DNA from: Crossiella equi
Lineage (GTDB): Bacteria; Actinomycetota; Actinomycetes; Mycobacteriales; Pseudonocardiaceae
Assembly: GCF_017876755.1 (NCBI RefSeq)
Contig: NZ_JAGIOO010000001.1
Location: forward strand, 7,115,786 to 7,179,785
Length of the DNA: 64,000 nucleotides
Direction: 5' to 3'
Shown here: piece by piece, positions 1 through 7,749 of the stretch
Layout: the number at the start of each line of letters is the position of its first letter
Numbering within the stretch: position 1 is the first letter of the stretch
Made by a program: the position numbers and the translations under genes
Notes under the pieces: model-generated
Databases searched by the model: none
What the model saw: only the letters and a program-made list of their open reading frames with translations
Told to the model about the DNA's origin: nothing

Positions 1-79
1 GCACAATCACCAGGGTTCCCCCACTCGGGGCACGCCGACGGCGAACCCGTGTCCTGGCAACTCCACACCTACCATCTGG

Positions 80-514
80 TCACAACCACACGCTCTCGAC
101 CCAGGCACGGACCGCCGCACTACCGTGCACGTCGACCAGAGAGCACACCAACGGCCACCCCAGCGCCGCCGGTCCGGCCTCCACCTCCGGCACATCGCGC
201 AGCGAGAACGTCTCGGGGAACGTGGCGAGGTGGTCAAGGGCGGCCTGGAGGGACTGCCACACCGGCGCCATCACCCCCCGGCGCCCGGCCAGGAAACTCA
301 GCGGGTTGGCCGGGTCGTCATGCACCGCCGCGGCCAAGACCAACAGCTCCCGGGGCTGGTAGCCCGCGCCGATCCCCGGAAGCGGACGCGGCGAGACGAC
401 CTCGACACCGCAGAGTGCCCGCAAGGCGCTGGTGAAGGAGCGCGGACGCTGCGGCTGCCACGGCGGCACAGGCCAGTCCGCCGACAACGGCCCCTGCCAG
501 CCCACCGGCGACAC
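80..514 (-). CDS. Hypothetical protein, 144 aa
   Basis: I do not recognise this protein. The frame runs from a GTG at 514 to a TGA at 80-82. No clear Shine-Dalgarno sequence precedes the GTG, so the start is uncertain. The first 30 or so residues are rich in Pro and Trp; the rest looks like a soluble Ala/Leu/Val-rich helical domain. There is no membrane segment, metal-binding cluster or nucleotide-binding motif. Third codon positions are almost all G or C, as in the safe genes nearby. It lies downstream of csbD on the same strand. A chance frame cannot be excluded. Confidence 0.45.
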   Translation of the reverse strand: MSPVGWQGPLSADWPVPPWQPQRPRSFTSALRALCGVEVVSPRPLPGIGAGYQPRELLVLAAAVHDDPANPLSFLAGRRGVMAPVWQSLQAALDHLATFPETFSLRDVPEVEAGPAALGWPLVCSLVDVHGSAAVRAWVESVWL

Positions 515-643
515 TGTGACAACGGCTGGGCCGTCCTGCCGGACTTACATCCGCCGCACCGCGCGCCCGGTGCTCGACTCCTTCTCACGACAAGACCGGA
601 GCCGGGCGAGACAAGCTTCACCCGGCTCCGGCTACCGCGAATC

Positions 644-829
644 TCAGCGGTCGAACACGTCCTTCACGGCATCCTTCGCTTTCTCGACGCCCTGCTTGAG
701 ATCCCCCTTGGCCTGGTCTCCGCGACCCTCAGCCTCCATGCGCTCGTCATCGGTAGCCCGGCCCGCGACTTCCTTGGCCTTGCCCTTGAGCTGGTCGGCC
801 TTGGCATCGATCTTGTCCCCGGTGCTCAT
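644..829 (-). CDS. CsbD-family stress protein
   Basis: A 61-residue, highly charged Lys/Asp/Glu/Ala protein with the CsbD family pattern: an N-terminal KIDAKADQLKGKAKEVAG-like stretch, a short acidic middle and a second repeat near AKGDLKQGVEKAKDAV. CsbD proteins are small soluble general-stress proteins of unknown biochemical activity. The ATG at 829 follows a strong GAGGAGGG ribosome site by a few bases, so the start is secure; the long upstream extension of the frame is not needed. The length matches the family's usual 55-70 residues. It is probably stress induced, but no specific operator was recognised. Confidence 0.9.
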   Translation of the reverse strand: MSTGDKIDAKADQLKGKAKEVAGRATDDERMEAEGRGDQAKGDLKQGVEKAKDAVKDVFDR

Positions 830-1138
830 ATGTCCCTCCTCAGCTCGATTCGTCCGCGTGAGGAGAGGATGCCCAGCAATCGCCGCTCCAACCGTGAGAA
901 ACGCAACCAGAGGCCACCCCCGGTCGTACTGGGCGGCCCACCGAGCCGCCCGGACCCCAGCTGGATGGCCACCTGCTCGTACACGGTCAAGAGCGGAACG
1001 GCCCACGCTGCCGCCTGCCCTCCGCCCGCACGCTTCCCGTGTGGCGATGGTGCGCTGGCTGGAGAGCTTGTTGGTCTGATGTCGTGAACACCCCCCACCT
1101 CGATCGACACAGCCGAGATCGACGACCAGTGTGGGGGT
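830..1138. other. Intergenic region between csbD and the 1139 gene
   Basis: About 310 bp separate two divergent genes and must carry both promoters. Apart from the csbD ribosome site I see no convincing gene, long repeat or copy of the recurrent GTTACCT promoter element. Confidence 0.5.
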
Positions 1139-1456
1139 ATGGAGCGCGCGGAACTCGTGGCAGCGGGACGGGACCTGGCCATCGTGCTGACCCTCGCCCG
1201 CAATCTCAGCGGACCCGATCACTTCAAGATCGCCTACGTGCTGGAGACCGGGACGCTCCCGATGCCCCGGGAACCCCAAGTGGTGCGCGGGCCCCGGCAC
1301 GGGGGCGTCCAGGCCTGCTCGGTCGTGCGGGTGTGGGTGCGCACCAGCAAGGCGCCGACCGAGGCCATCGAAGCGGTGCTGACCGAGATCCACCCGGCCC
1401 TCAGCCCACACGTGCGCCTCGAACACAGCGAGTTCACCGAGCTGCCCGCCGCCTGA
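1139..1456 (+). CDS. Hypothetical protein, 105 aa
   Basis: A 105-residue soluble protein that I cannot assign. Its N-terminus looks helical (AAGRDLAIVLTLARNL) and its C-terminal half alternates hydrophobic and charged residues (VVRVWVRTSKAPTEAIEAVL), suggesting a small alpha/beta domain. The ATG at 1139 follows a G-run (GTGGGGGT) that may be a weak ribosome site. Codon use is typical of the region. A strong hairpin terminator follows at 1608-1642. It stands alone, diverging from csbD. Confidence 0.55.
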   Translation: MERAELVAAGRDLAIVLTLARNLSGPDHFKIAYVLETGTLPMPREPQVVRGPRHGGVQACSVVRVWVRTSKAPTEAIEAVLTEIHPALSPHVRLEHSEFTELPAA

Positions 1457-1607
1457 CCCGGCCACGAGGCAGGTACGCCCCGCGGTCGCGCGCCGCCAGG
1501 ATGCTCGCGAGGCCCGGTGAACTGCCTGACACCACGCTCGCCCCTGGCCGCGTCTCAAGCCACAACGGCGCTCCCCATCCAGGCGCGGCCAACCCTGCGC
1601 CTGGGCA

Positions 1608-1642
1608 CCCGGCCCGCCGCCCACCTTGGGCGGCGGGCCGGG
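1608..1642 (+). terminator. Hairpin terminator, 16-bp perfect stem
   Basis: CCCGGCCCGCCGCCCA at 1608-1623 pairs perfectly with 1627-1642 across a 3-nt loop. It lies 150 bp after the 1139 gene. There is no U-tract, as is common in high-GC actinobacteria. Two smaller inverted repeats follow at about 1672-1690 and 1722-1740. Confidence 0.75.
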
Positions 1643-1849
1643 TACGACAAGAGGTCGCACCCCACAAGCAAAGCGGCCCTGAAGGGCCGCCCAAACCCAA
1701 AGGCAAAGTCACAACCCAAAACATGGGCCTGGCGGCCCATGTTTCCATGACGCAGCAAGCACCTGGCTCGGTCAGTCTTCGCTGATCAGGCGTGTGACGT
1801 CGACTTCGACTGTCAGTTCGTTCCGAACACTTTTTCGGCGGCCTCCACG

Positions 1850-1890
1850 CTAGCTGTGCCGCAAGTCTGCTCCGTCAATCCCGGCCAGGT
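1850..1890 (-). pseudogene. Detached 3' end of the gene interrupted by the IS3 element
   Basis: If the IS (1891-3212) and one GGT target copy are removed, the frame of the minus-strand gene at 3196-4371 continues here as NLAGIDGADLRHS and stops at TAG (1852-1850). These 12-13 codons are therefore its original C-terminus, now separated by the insertion. Confidence 0.75.
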
Positions 1891-1920
1891 TGAGGTTCCC
1901 CCGATAACTCGGAGGGTTGG

Positions 1921-2838
1921 TTACCTGACTCCGGTTGGGGACGCAGGGATGATAGATGGCTCGAGTTGGTCGGCGTGCCAGGCGGCCTCGTACTCATCGG
2001 GGCTGAGCCAGCCGAGCTCTTTCTGGATGCGCTGGGTGTTGTACCAGGCGTCGATGTAGCTGAAGATCGCGTTCTCGGCCTCGTCGCGGGTGCGCCACGA
2101 GTTCCGGTACACGAGTTCGATCTTCAGTGTGGAGAAGAAGTTCTCCATCAGCGCGTTATCGTAAGAGTCACCGACCGAGCCCATCGACGGCAGGATTCCG
2201 TTGTCCGCCAGACGTTGCGCGAAGCGGATCGAGGTGTAGGTCGAGCCGCGGTCGCTGTGATGGATCAGCTGCCCGTCACGGACCTCGCGGGACCAGATGC
2301 CGTATTCCAGCGCGCCGAGTACGAGGCTGGTGTCGCAGCGGTCGCTGGTCTTCCAGCCCACGATCCGGTTGGAGAACGCGTCGCGGACCGCAGCCAGCCA
2401 GAACACGCCCTCGCCGGTGGGGATACGGGTGGCGTCGGCCACCCACAGCCGGTCCGGGGCCGGGGCGGTGAAGCACCGGTTGACCAGATCCGGCGCCGGC
2501 ATGGCTCGTGGATCGCGGCGGGTCGAGGGTGTTCGCCACTTCGTGCGCAGGAACGCGCCCTGCAGCTCGTGGCCGCGCATCAGCCGCTCGACCCGCTTGC
2601 GTGACACCCGGATCCCGCGGCGGCGCAGGGTGGCGTGCACCCGCGGGCTGCCGTAGGTGCCACCGGAGGTCGTGTGGATGTCCACGATCTCGGCCACCAG
2701 CTCCTCGTCCTGGCGCTGGCGCGGCGACGGGTCTGTCTGGCGCTGGACCCAGCCGTAGTAGGTGGAGGAGGCGATACCGAGGACCCGGAGGATGGGCTCG
2801 ACCCCGAAGCGGCCGCGAAGCTGCGCGACGAGCTTCAC
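1921..2838 (-). CDS. IS3-family transposase OrfB (DDE integrase domain)
   Basis: A 305-residue OrfB. An N-terminal HTH_21-like segment (GSPRVHATLRRRGIRVSRKR, about residues 62-81) precedes an rve-type catalytic core. The acidic triad can be placed at WVADATRI (first Asp), IHHSDRGSTYTS (second Asp) and DNALMENFFSTLK (Glu). The C-terminus carries the usual YNTQRIQKELGWLSPDEYE pattern. Its start overlaps the end of orfA by 4 bp, so expression probably uses translational coupling or a frameshift, as in other IS3 elements. It catalyses transposition together with OrfA. Confidence 0.95.
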   Translation of the reverse strand: MKLVAQLRGRFGVEPILRVLGIASSTYYGWVQRQTDPSPRQRQDEELVAEIVDIHTTSGGTYGSPRVHATLRRRGIRVSRKRVERLMRGHELQGAFLRTKWRTPSTRRDPRAMPAPDLVNRCFTAPAPDRLWVADATRIPTGEGVFWLAAVRDAFSNRIVGWKTSDRCDTSLVLGALEYGIWSREVRDGQLIHHSDRGSTYTSIRFAQRLADNGILPSMGSVGDSYDNALMENFFSTLKIELVYRNSWRTRDEAENAIFSYIDAWYNTQRIQKELGWLSPDEYEAAWHADQLEPSIIPASPTGVR

Positions 2839-3146
2839 GACCGTCGCCGGGTCGGGTCGAGTTCCGAGGCGAAAAAAGCGCTCGCGGCCTTGAGGATCTC
2901 GTTGGCCCGCTTGAGTTCCGCGTTCTCCCGCCGCAACCGGCGCAACTCCTCCGACTCGCTGGTCGTGGGCCGGTCGGCGCGCTCGCCCCGGTCGGCCTCG
3001 TCCTGCCGGATCCAGTTACGCAACGCTTCGTGATGCACCCCGAGCTGCTCGGCCAGACGGCGGATCACCGGCTTGGGATCAGACTCTCGATACAGCCGGA
3101 CTGCACGAGCCCTCAGCTCGTCGGGGTACTTCTTCGGTGCTGCCAC
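2835..3146 (-). CDS. IS3-family transposase OrfA (HTH)
   Basis: A 103-residue OrfA with the family's N-terminal PKKYPDELRARAVRLYRES segment, a helix-turn-helix (LAEQLGVHHEALRNWIRQ, about residues 31-48) and a C-terminal leucine-zipper-like coiled coil (EELRRLRRENAELKRANEIL). It binds the terminal inverted repeats and forms the OrfAB transposase with the downstream frame. It is intact and starts 43 bp inside the right-hand inverted repeat. Confidence 0.93.
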   Translation of the reverse strand: MAAPKKYPDELRARAVRLYRESDPKPVIRRLAEQLGVHHEALRNWIRQDEADRGERADRPTTSESEELRRLRRENAELKRANEILKAASAFFASELDPTRRRS

Positions 3147-3195
3147 GGACGACTCCCTTCAGGCCCTATCGGACCATGCCTGGAAAGTCTCCGAG

Positions 3196-4371
3196 CTACC
3201 GGGGGAACCTCAGGTTCGGCCCGAACCCGGTCGTTGAGCTGTCCACGCCCAGGCTGTCCAACCACGCTTCGAGCGAGCGCACGGTGAGCGCGGCCGCGGA
3301 CAACAGCACTGACCGGTCACTGGGCTGCGCCACGGCCGAGGCGACCACCTCCCGCCGCCCGGCCGTCACCCGGCTGCTCACCACGGCCACCGCGACCTCG
3401 ACCCGCCACGACCGGGCCAAGGTCTGGTAGTTGGTCAGGTGGCGCACCAACCCCTCGTACCGTCCTCGCCGTTCGACCTCCAGCGCGAGCAGCAGCACAC
3501 CCCGGCGGGTCCGGGCGCCTACCAGGCCATCGGGCAGCACCCAGGACTGACGGTGCTGGTCCAGGTAGATGCGCCGGTCCAGGCGGAAGGCTGTCAGCAG
3601 CGCCGGGCACACCGTCGCCACCGCCAGCACCGCGCGCAGCACCAAGTCCTCGTGCTCGGTGTCCCGGCGCACTGGGCGCCGGGGGAGTGGGATCTCGGCT
3701 GCGCGGGCCACGGCCCGGAACACTTTGCGTCCGAGCTCGGTGCTGACCCAGTGCCGGGGCCGTGGCGGCAGGTACCGGATCAGCCGCCGCCGACGCCAGC
3801 TCAGCAGCTCCATCCGGATATCGGCAGGGCGGGCCACCCGGCCCCACCGGTCAGCGTGCTCGGTCACCAGCTGCTCCAGCCGCGTCGCCGACACCGGCCC
3901 CTCCGCCTCGTGCAGGGCCGTGGCCAGTCCGCGGCGCACGACCTCGCGGGCCGGTGCCGTCCAGGCCGGGCCGAGTTCCGGGCGCGAGGTGTTGGCCCGG
4001 CCTCGGGCTGTGAGCACGACCAGACGAGAGGGGCGGCCCGGAGGCCGGTCGTGGCTGAGCCAACCGCGCTCGCACAGCGCCGTCAGCTGGCGGCGCAGCC
4101 CGCGCTCGCTGGGCGCCCCCATCGTGCGTTCGAGATGGCCGAGCAGACGTTCATCCACCGTGCCCACCTCCGAGATCGCCCACCACAACGCGCGCCAGCT
4201 GGGCGCGATCGCGGTGGGCTCGGCGGTGAGCAGGCCCAGAGCCCGCGCCGACCGCACGGCCCGCCCGCGGAGAAGGTCACCTTCCACACCAGAAGTAGTC
4301 GCAGCTGACGCGCCGAGCGCGTCGACCACGACGTTCCCCAGGGAGAGCACCTGAGGAGGGTGATGGCGCAT
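3196..4371 (-). pseudogene. Winged-helix / replication-relaxation-like protein, 3' end replaced by IS3
   Basis: A protein of roughly 390 residues with several winged-helix-like segments in its N-terminal half (for example RGLRRQLTALCERGWLSHDR) and a C-terminal region around WVLPDGLVG...LLALEVERRGRYEGLVRHLTNYQ. That C-terminal layout, PD then E-x-E/R, recalls actinobacterial replication-relaxation proteins, but the match is tentative. The IS3 insertion replaced its last 12-13 residues with LRFPR and a stop inside the IS, so the product may still work. The ATG at 4371-4369 overlaps the divergent ATG of the ParA-like gene (a shared CATG). Other starts inside the frame are possible, and the frame also stays open upstream to 4425. 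Confidence 0.6.
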
Positions 4372-5140
4372 GACCACTGCCAGGCTGATCCTGGTCACCA
4401 AGTTCAAGGGCGGCTCCGGCGCCACCCATGTCGCCTCGCTGCTGGCCCACGGCCTCGGCGAAACCGAGCCGACCGCTTTCGCCGACTACGAGCCGCAGGG
4501 CGACGGCGCCCAAGTGCTCGGAGTGCTGGTCGAACCTGGCACCGGCACGGTCGCGGACTTCTTCGCCGACCCGGCTGACCCTGCGGCCAGCCTCATCGAG
4601 ATTCCCACCAGCCCCCTAGGCTTCTACCTTGCCCCGCACCTGTCCCTGACCCGCCCCACCGGACTGAACCTGTGCTCCCCGGACCGGCTCCGCGCCGCCG
4701 CCCAGCGCGCCGGGCTGGCCTGGATCATCGTCGACTCGGTCAAGCTCCCCTCGCCCGCGACCGCGGCGTTCGTGCGCGGGGCCGACCTGGTGCTGCACGT
4801 GCAGGCCAACGCCGTCGGCCTGCGCACCCTGGCCCACGCCGACCAGCAGCTGCGCCGCCACGCCCAGCGCGGCCAGGTCCACACCGTATTCAACCACCTG
4901 CGCAAAGACGCCAGCGAAGCCGCGTTGCTGGCCGATGTGGCCGCCACCGCGGACTCCCGGGGCCTGCACCCCTGCCCGGTCAGGATCGGCCACGACGGCT
5001 GGGTCGCCTACGCCCTGCGCAACGGCCGCAGCCCGTTCTCCATCGGCAACGCCCGCACCAGCCACCGCGCCGCGGCCGACCTCGCCGCCTGGGTCCGCAC
5101 CGAACTCCCCACCCCGCCCGTCGCCCGGACCGCGCGGTGA
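4370..5140 (+). CDS. ParA/MinD-like protein with altered Walker A
   Basis: A 256-residue protein of the SIMIBI (ParA/MinD) type. It opens with ILVTKFKGGSGATHVAS, which corresponds to the deviant Walker A KGGxGKT, but the second, phosphate-binding Lys is Ala (KGGSGAT). Later segments WIIVDSVKLPSP and GADLVLHVQANAVGLRTLAHADQQLRR fit the switch II and partner regions. Loss of the Lys suggests weak or no ATP hydrolysis, possibly a positioning or scaffold role. The ATG at 4370 has AGGAGGG about 10 nt upstream. It is followed with a 4-bp overlap (GTGA) by a ParB-like gene, a partition-style pair. Confidence 0.75.
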   Translation: MTTARLILVTKFKGGSGATHVASLLAHGLGETEPTAFADYEPQGDGAQVLGVLVEPGTGTVADFFADPADPAASLIEIPTSPLGFYLAPHLSLTRPTGLNLCSPDRLRAAAQRAGLAWIIVDSVKLPSPATAAFVRGADLVLHVQANAVGLRTLAHADQQLRRHAQRGQVHTVFNHLRKDASEAALLADVAATADSRGLHPCPVRIGHDGWVAYALRNGRSPFSIGNARTSHRAAADLAAWVRTELPTPPVARTAR

Positions 5141-6048
5141 ACGAGCCCGACCGGCGAGGCCTGGCCCCGGACAGCACCTCCGCGCTCGGGGACCTCGACG
5201 CCGCCACCGGCGACCGCGCCGCCGTGCTCATCCCCCTGGAGGCGATCACCGCGACCATCCAGGTGTGCGGGGTCGATGCCTCCGCCGAGCTCATCGACGG
5301 GCTGGCCACCAGCATCGACGAGCACGGCCTGGTCCACCCCGTCGAAGTCATGCCCAATCCTGGTGGCACCTGGACCCTCATCCGAGGCAACAGCCGACTG
5401 CTCGCCCACCGCCGGCTCGGCCGCAGCATGATCGCCGCCTTCATCGACGACCGGCCGCTGACCGAGGACACCCTGGCCGACGTCATCTGCGTGCAGGCCG
5501 CCGAGAACGCCCACCGCAAGCGCCTGTCCATCCTGGAAACCCTCAACACGATGGACCGGCTCGCCGAACCGCCGTGCAGCCGAGGCCGCAACGCCGTCGG
5601 GCGGATCATGAACCTGCCCGAGACCACCCTCAAACGGTACTGGCGGATCTACCGCGAGGTCCGCGACCGCCGACCGCACTGGCACCCCGCCGTGGCCGCC
5701 TGGCTCAACACCCCGGAGGCCACCTGGCGCCACGCCACGCTGTTCGCCACCAACCCCGCCGCGCAGGAGACCTTCGCCGCCACCGGCACCCTCCCACCAC
5801 TACCGGAGGCCGACCCCGAGCCGGACGCCGAACCCGCACCGTCGCGCCCGAGCGAAGGGGGGCCAACTGGCCCCCCTCCCGGCCGGGCGACCGCGGTGAG
5901 CGCGCCGGAGCGAATGTGGCGGCAGCTGAACCGGACCCTGGCCCGGCTGTCCCGACTCCGCGCGGACCTTGCGGCACCGGAGCGCGCGAGACTGCGCGCC
6001 GCGCTGCTCGATGCCGCCGAGACCCTGCACACCGAGGAGGACCCGTGA
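5137..6048 (+). CDS. ParB/Spo0J-like protein
   Basis: A 303-residue protein. Residues about 30-120 form a ParB N-terminal-like domain: IPLEAITATIQ, then DGLATSIDEHGLVHPVEVM, TLIRGNSRLLAHRRLG and a segment ending VICVQAAENAHRKRLS. The family uses this fold for CTP binding and partner contact. A helix-turn-helix-like region (AVGRIMNLPETTLKRYWRIYREV) follows. The C-terminus is Pro-rich, then helical (MWRQLNRTLARLSRLRADL), probably a dimerisation helix. The GTG start overlaps the ParA-like stop. The pair probably helps plasmid or element maintenance; no parS site was recognised. Confidence 0.75.
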   Translation: MNEPDRRGLAPDSTSALGDLDAATGDRAAVLIPLEAITATIQVCGVDASAELIDGLATSIDEHGLVHPVEVMPNPGGTWTLIRGNSRLLAHRRLGRSMIAAFIDDRPLTEDTLADVICVQAAENAHRKRLSILETLNTMDRLAEPPCSRGRNAVGRIMNLPETTLKRYWRIYREVRDRRPHWHPAVAAWLNTPEATWRHATLFATNPAAQETFAATGTLPPLPEADPEPDAEPAPSRPSEGGPTGPPPGRATAVSAPERMWRQLNRTLARLSRLRADLAAPERARLRAALLDAAETLHTEEDP

Positions 6049-6281
6049 CGACGTGGCGCACCATCGCCTTCGGCCTGCTGCTGGGCCTGCTCGTCCCCGG
6101 CGGCGCCCAGTGGCACGCACAGCGATTCCTCGCCGGTGCCGTGTTCCTGGCCTGCGCGATCGTCATCGCCCTGTTCGCCTACCCGCGCTTCGGCTGGATC
6201 AGCCTGCCCATCGCACCCACGCTCGCACTGCTGGAACAGCTGCTGTGCTGGCGCGCCCGGGCCAACCAGAAGCCGGAATAG
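6045..6281 (+). CDS. Small membrane protein, 78 aa
   Basis: A 78-residue protein with two closely spaced hydrophobic segments (IAFGLLLGLLVPGG and AGAVFLACAIVIALFAY) and a third weaker one (LPIAPTLALLEQLL), so two or three membrane passes. No family recognised. The GTG start overlaps the ParB-like stop by 4 bp (GTGA), which makes it the third gene of a tight operon. It may anchor the ParA/ParB-like pair at the membrane; that is inference from position only. Confidence 0.7.
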   Translation: MTTWRTIAFGLLLGLLVPGGAQWHAQRFLAGAVFLACAIVIALFAYPRFGWISLPIAPTLALLEQLLCWRARANQKPE

Positions 6282-6290
6282 ACGTTACCT
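6263..6290 (+). promoter_or_regulatory. Recurrent promoter-like element, copy P1
   Basis: CAACCAGA at 6263-6270, 13 nt, then GTTACCT at 6284-6290. It lies 151 nt before the zinc-ribbon gene at 6442, whose long leader carries the conserved RNA hairpin. One of 16 copies of this element in the window. Confidence 0.7.
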
Positions 6291-6367
6291 CCCCGCCGTA
6301 CGCCACCAGCGGTGGCGCACGCACGTTGATTCGTCCACAGCGCACCGTCCACACCAGATGCTCCATG

Positions 6368-6441
6368 CCAGGGAGCTACTACCACGACGAAGGTGGTGAC
6401 CCCCTGGCGCCCCACGCGGGATCTGGCACGCCAGGAACACC
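6368..6441 (+). promoter_or_regulatory. Structured 5' leader, copy L1 (ribosome site, hairpin, start)
   Basis: CCAGG at 6368-6372; AAGGTGGTGA at 6390-6399, complementary to the 16S 3' end; then a hairpin whose 7-bp closing stem is CCTGGCG 6403-6409 with CGCCAGG 6429-6435; then 6 nt to the ATG at 6442. Without the hairpin the ribosome site would sit 8 nt from the start. Four other genes share this layout. Confidence 0.65.
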
Positions 6442-6801
6442 ATGACCAAGAACACCCGGAAGACCATCCACTGCAAGAACTGCCACCACGCCTGGGACGA
6501 GGAGTACCTGCTCGCCTCCGGGGTCTCCCTCGTCGAATCCCACGAGACCGGACGCCTGCGGCCACTGAACAAACTCGCCGACGACCTGCTCAGCGAACAA
6601 CCGCACACCCACTCCAGCGGGCGCGTCTACCCCTGGTCGCAGAACACCAGCCCGATCAACCTGGCACACACCTACTGGTGGACCGTCGACGCCGACAGCG
6701 ACGACCCAGCCCACATCGCCGCCGCGACCCTGGTCAACCAGGCCATCTTCAGCGGCATCAAAGCCGGAATGGGCTGCCTGCGCTGCGGCTTCCACCACTG
6801 A
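6442..6801 (+). CDS. Zinc-ribbon-like hypothetical protein
   Basis: A 119-residue soluble protein with CKNCHH near the N-terminus (about residues 11-16) and CLRCGFHH at the very C-terminus. The two CxxC pairs could bind one zinc across the chain. The middle is acidic and rich in aromatic residues (YPWSQNTSPINLAHTYWWTVD). No family recognised. It has the P1 promoter element and the conserved structured leader, and the leader geometry supports the ATG at 6442. The Crp-like gene downstream has a second leader copy. Confidence 0.7.
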   Translation: MTKNTRKTIHCKNCHHAWDEEYLLASGVSLVESHETGRLRPLNKLADDLLSEQPHTHSSGRVYPWSQNTSPINLAHTYWWTVDADSDDPAHIAAATLVNQAIFSGIKAGMGCLRCGFHH

Positions 6802-6820
6802 CCATCCCGCGCCCTCCTCG

Positions 6821-6926
6821 CCAGGGAGACACCCACTCCGTGTGAAAGGTGGTGGACCCCTGGCAGCGCTCGTTCACGCGAGCGCCGCGGCGCCGCACGA
6901 ACGAGCTCTGGCGTGCCAGGGCACCC
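6821..6926 (+). promoter_or_regulatory. Structured 5' leader, copy L2
   Basis: CCAGG at 6821-6825; AAGGTGGTGG at 6846-6855; closing stem CCCTGGCA 6858-6865 with TGCCAGGG 6914-6921; a nested 8-bp stem GCTCGTTC 6868-6875 with GAACGAGC 6899-6906; then 5 nt to the ATG at 6927. This is the largest hairpin of the five, yet the distances outside it are unchanged (effective spacing 7 nt). Confidence 0.65.
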
Positions 6927-7625
6927 ATGAACCCCAACCACATCGCCACAATCATCGACCACTGCCCGATCTTCTCCGGTGTGCCCTCCGGCAAAGCCTG
7001 GAAGTTCGCCTCGGCACTCCGGCGTGTCCACTACCCGAAATCGACCACGATCGTCCAGGAAGGACGCAACGGCGGCTACGTCTACCTCATCGCCTGTGGC
7101 ACAGTTCGACTGACCACACGGGACTGCGGCAGCGAACGCAGACTCGACCTCGGACTTCGGTTACCCGGCAACATGATCGGCCACACCGAAGCCTTCGAGA
7201 ACCTGCCGCGCTCCTACGCGGCAACGGCCCTGACCGAGGTGACCGCCCTGGTCCTGACCAACGCCGCGTTTACCCGCTGGATTCGCAAACACCGCACCGT
7301 CCTCACCCACCTCCTGCGTGATGCCTACCACGACGAAGCCAGGCTCTACCGGCGAATCGGACACCTGAGCTGCCTCAAACTGCCAGCCAGGCTCGCCCTG
7401 TTCATCCTCGACACCTGGAAACATCACGGCCACGTCGACGACGGGCGTGAGGTCGTCGATCTCAACCTGAGCCAGGAACAGATCGGCGACATCCTCGGTG
7501 CCACCCGCGACACCGTGAACCGGAGCCTGGCCAGACTGGTCACCCAGCACCTGATCGCCATGGAAGGCCGCCGGATCGTGCTGCTGGACCGCGACAAGCT
7601 GCAACGGCTGGTCCGCGGTGGATAG
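6927..7625 (+). CDS. Crp/Fnr-family transcription regulator
   Basis: A 232-residue regulator. The N-terminal part (about residues 10-125) is a cyclic-nucleotide-binding-like beta-roll: IFSGVPSGKAWKFASAL, then VYLIACGTVRLTT and LRLPGNMIGHTEAFENLPRS. The C-terminus holds the Crp-type winged helix (LSQEQIGDILGATRDTVNRS, about residues 183-202). It probably binds a palindromic operator as a dimer. The effector-pocket Arg/Glu pattern of true cAMP sensors is not obvious, so the ligand is unknown. The ATG is fixed by leader L2, and a 15-bp stem terminator follows. Confidence 0.85.
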   Translation: MNPNHIATIIDHCPIFSGVPSGKAWKFASALRRVHYPKSTTIVQEGRNGGYVYLIACGTVRLTTRDCGSERRLDLGLRLPGNMIGHTEAFENLPRSYAATALTEVTALVLTNAAFTRWIRKHRTVLTHLLRDAYHDEARLYRRIGHLSCLKLPARLALFILDTWKHHGHVDDGREVVDLNLSQEQIGDILGATRDTVNRSLARLVTQHLIAMEGRRIVLLDRDKLQRLVRGG

Positions 7626-7646
7626 TGCGTGAACGGATCAACCCAC

Positions 7647-7682
7647 GGGTGTTGCCGGACAAGACCCTGTCCGGCAACACCC
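7647..7682 (+). terminator. Hairpin terminator after the Crp-like gene
   Basis: GGGTGTTGCCGGACA (7647-7661) pairs perfectly with 7668-7682 over a 6-nt loop, 21 bp after the stop codon. Its right arm touches the next promoter element. Confidence 0.85.
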
Positions 7683-7705
7683 AACCCCTCAACTGCGTGT
7701 TACCT
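7678..7705 (+). promoter_or_regulatory. Recurrent promoter-like element, copy P2
   Basis: CACCCAAC at 7678-7685, 13 nt, GTTACCT at 7699-7705, 44 nt before the ATG at 7750. This is one of the weaker upstream boxes (6 of 8 consensus bases) but the GTGTTACCTCC box is perfect. Confidence 0.65.
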
Positions 7706-7749
7706 CCCCGGTCTGCCGCCCACCCCACGCGCACGCCGAGGTGAGACCG

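Larger units (their letters stand above)
1891..3212 (-). mobile_element. IS3-family insertion sequence, complete (1322 bp)
   Basis: The element has 24-bp terminal inverted repeats (left 1891-1914, TGAGGTTCCCCCGATAACTC...; right 3189-3212) that differ at two positions. A 3-bp target duplication, GGT, flanks it at 1888-1890 and 3213-3215. It carries the two overlapping IS3-type frames, orfA and orfB, on the minus strand, and both appear intact. It inserted near the 3' end of a minus-strand gene. The well-preserved ends and open frames suggest a recent, possibly still active insertion. Confidence 0.93.

Noticed and set aside
6390-6441. c-di-GMP (GEMM) riboswitch, suggested by GAAGGTGGTGA and the nearby GGDEF gene
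   Set aside because: The conserved GEMM core and tetraloop/receptor sequences are absent; the similarity is limited to a purine-rich ribosome site.
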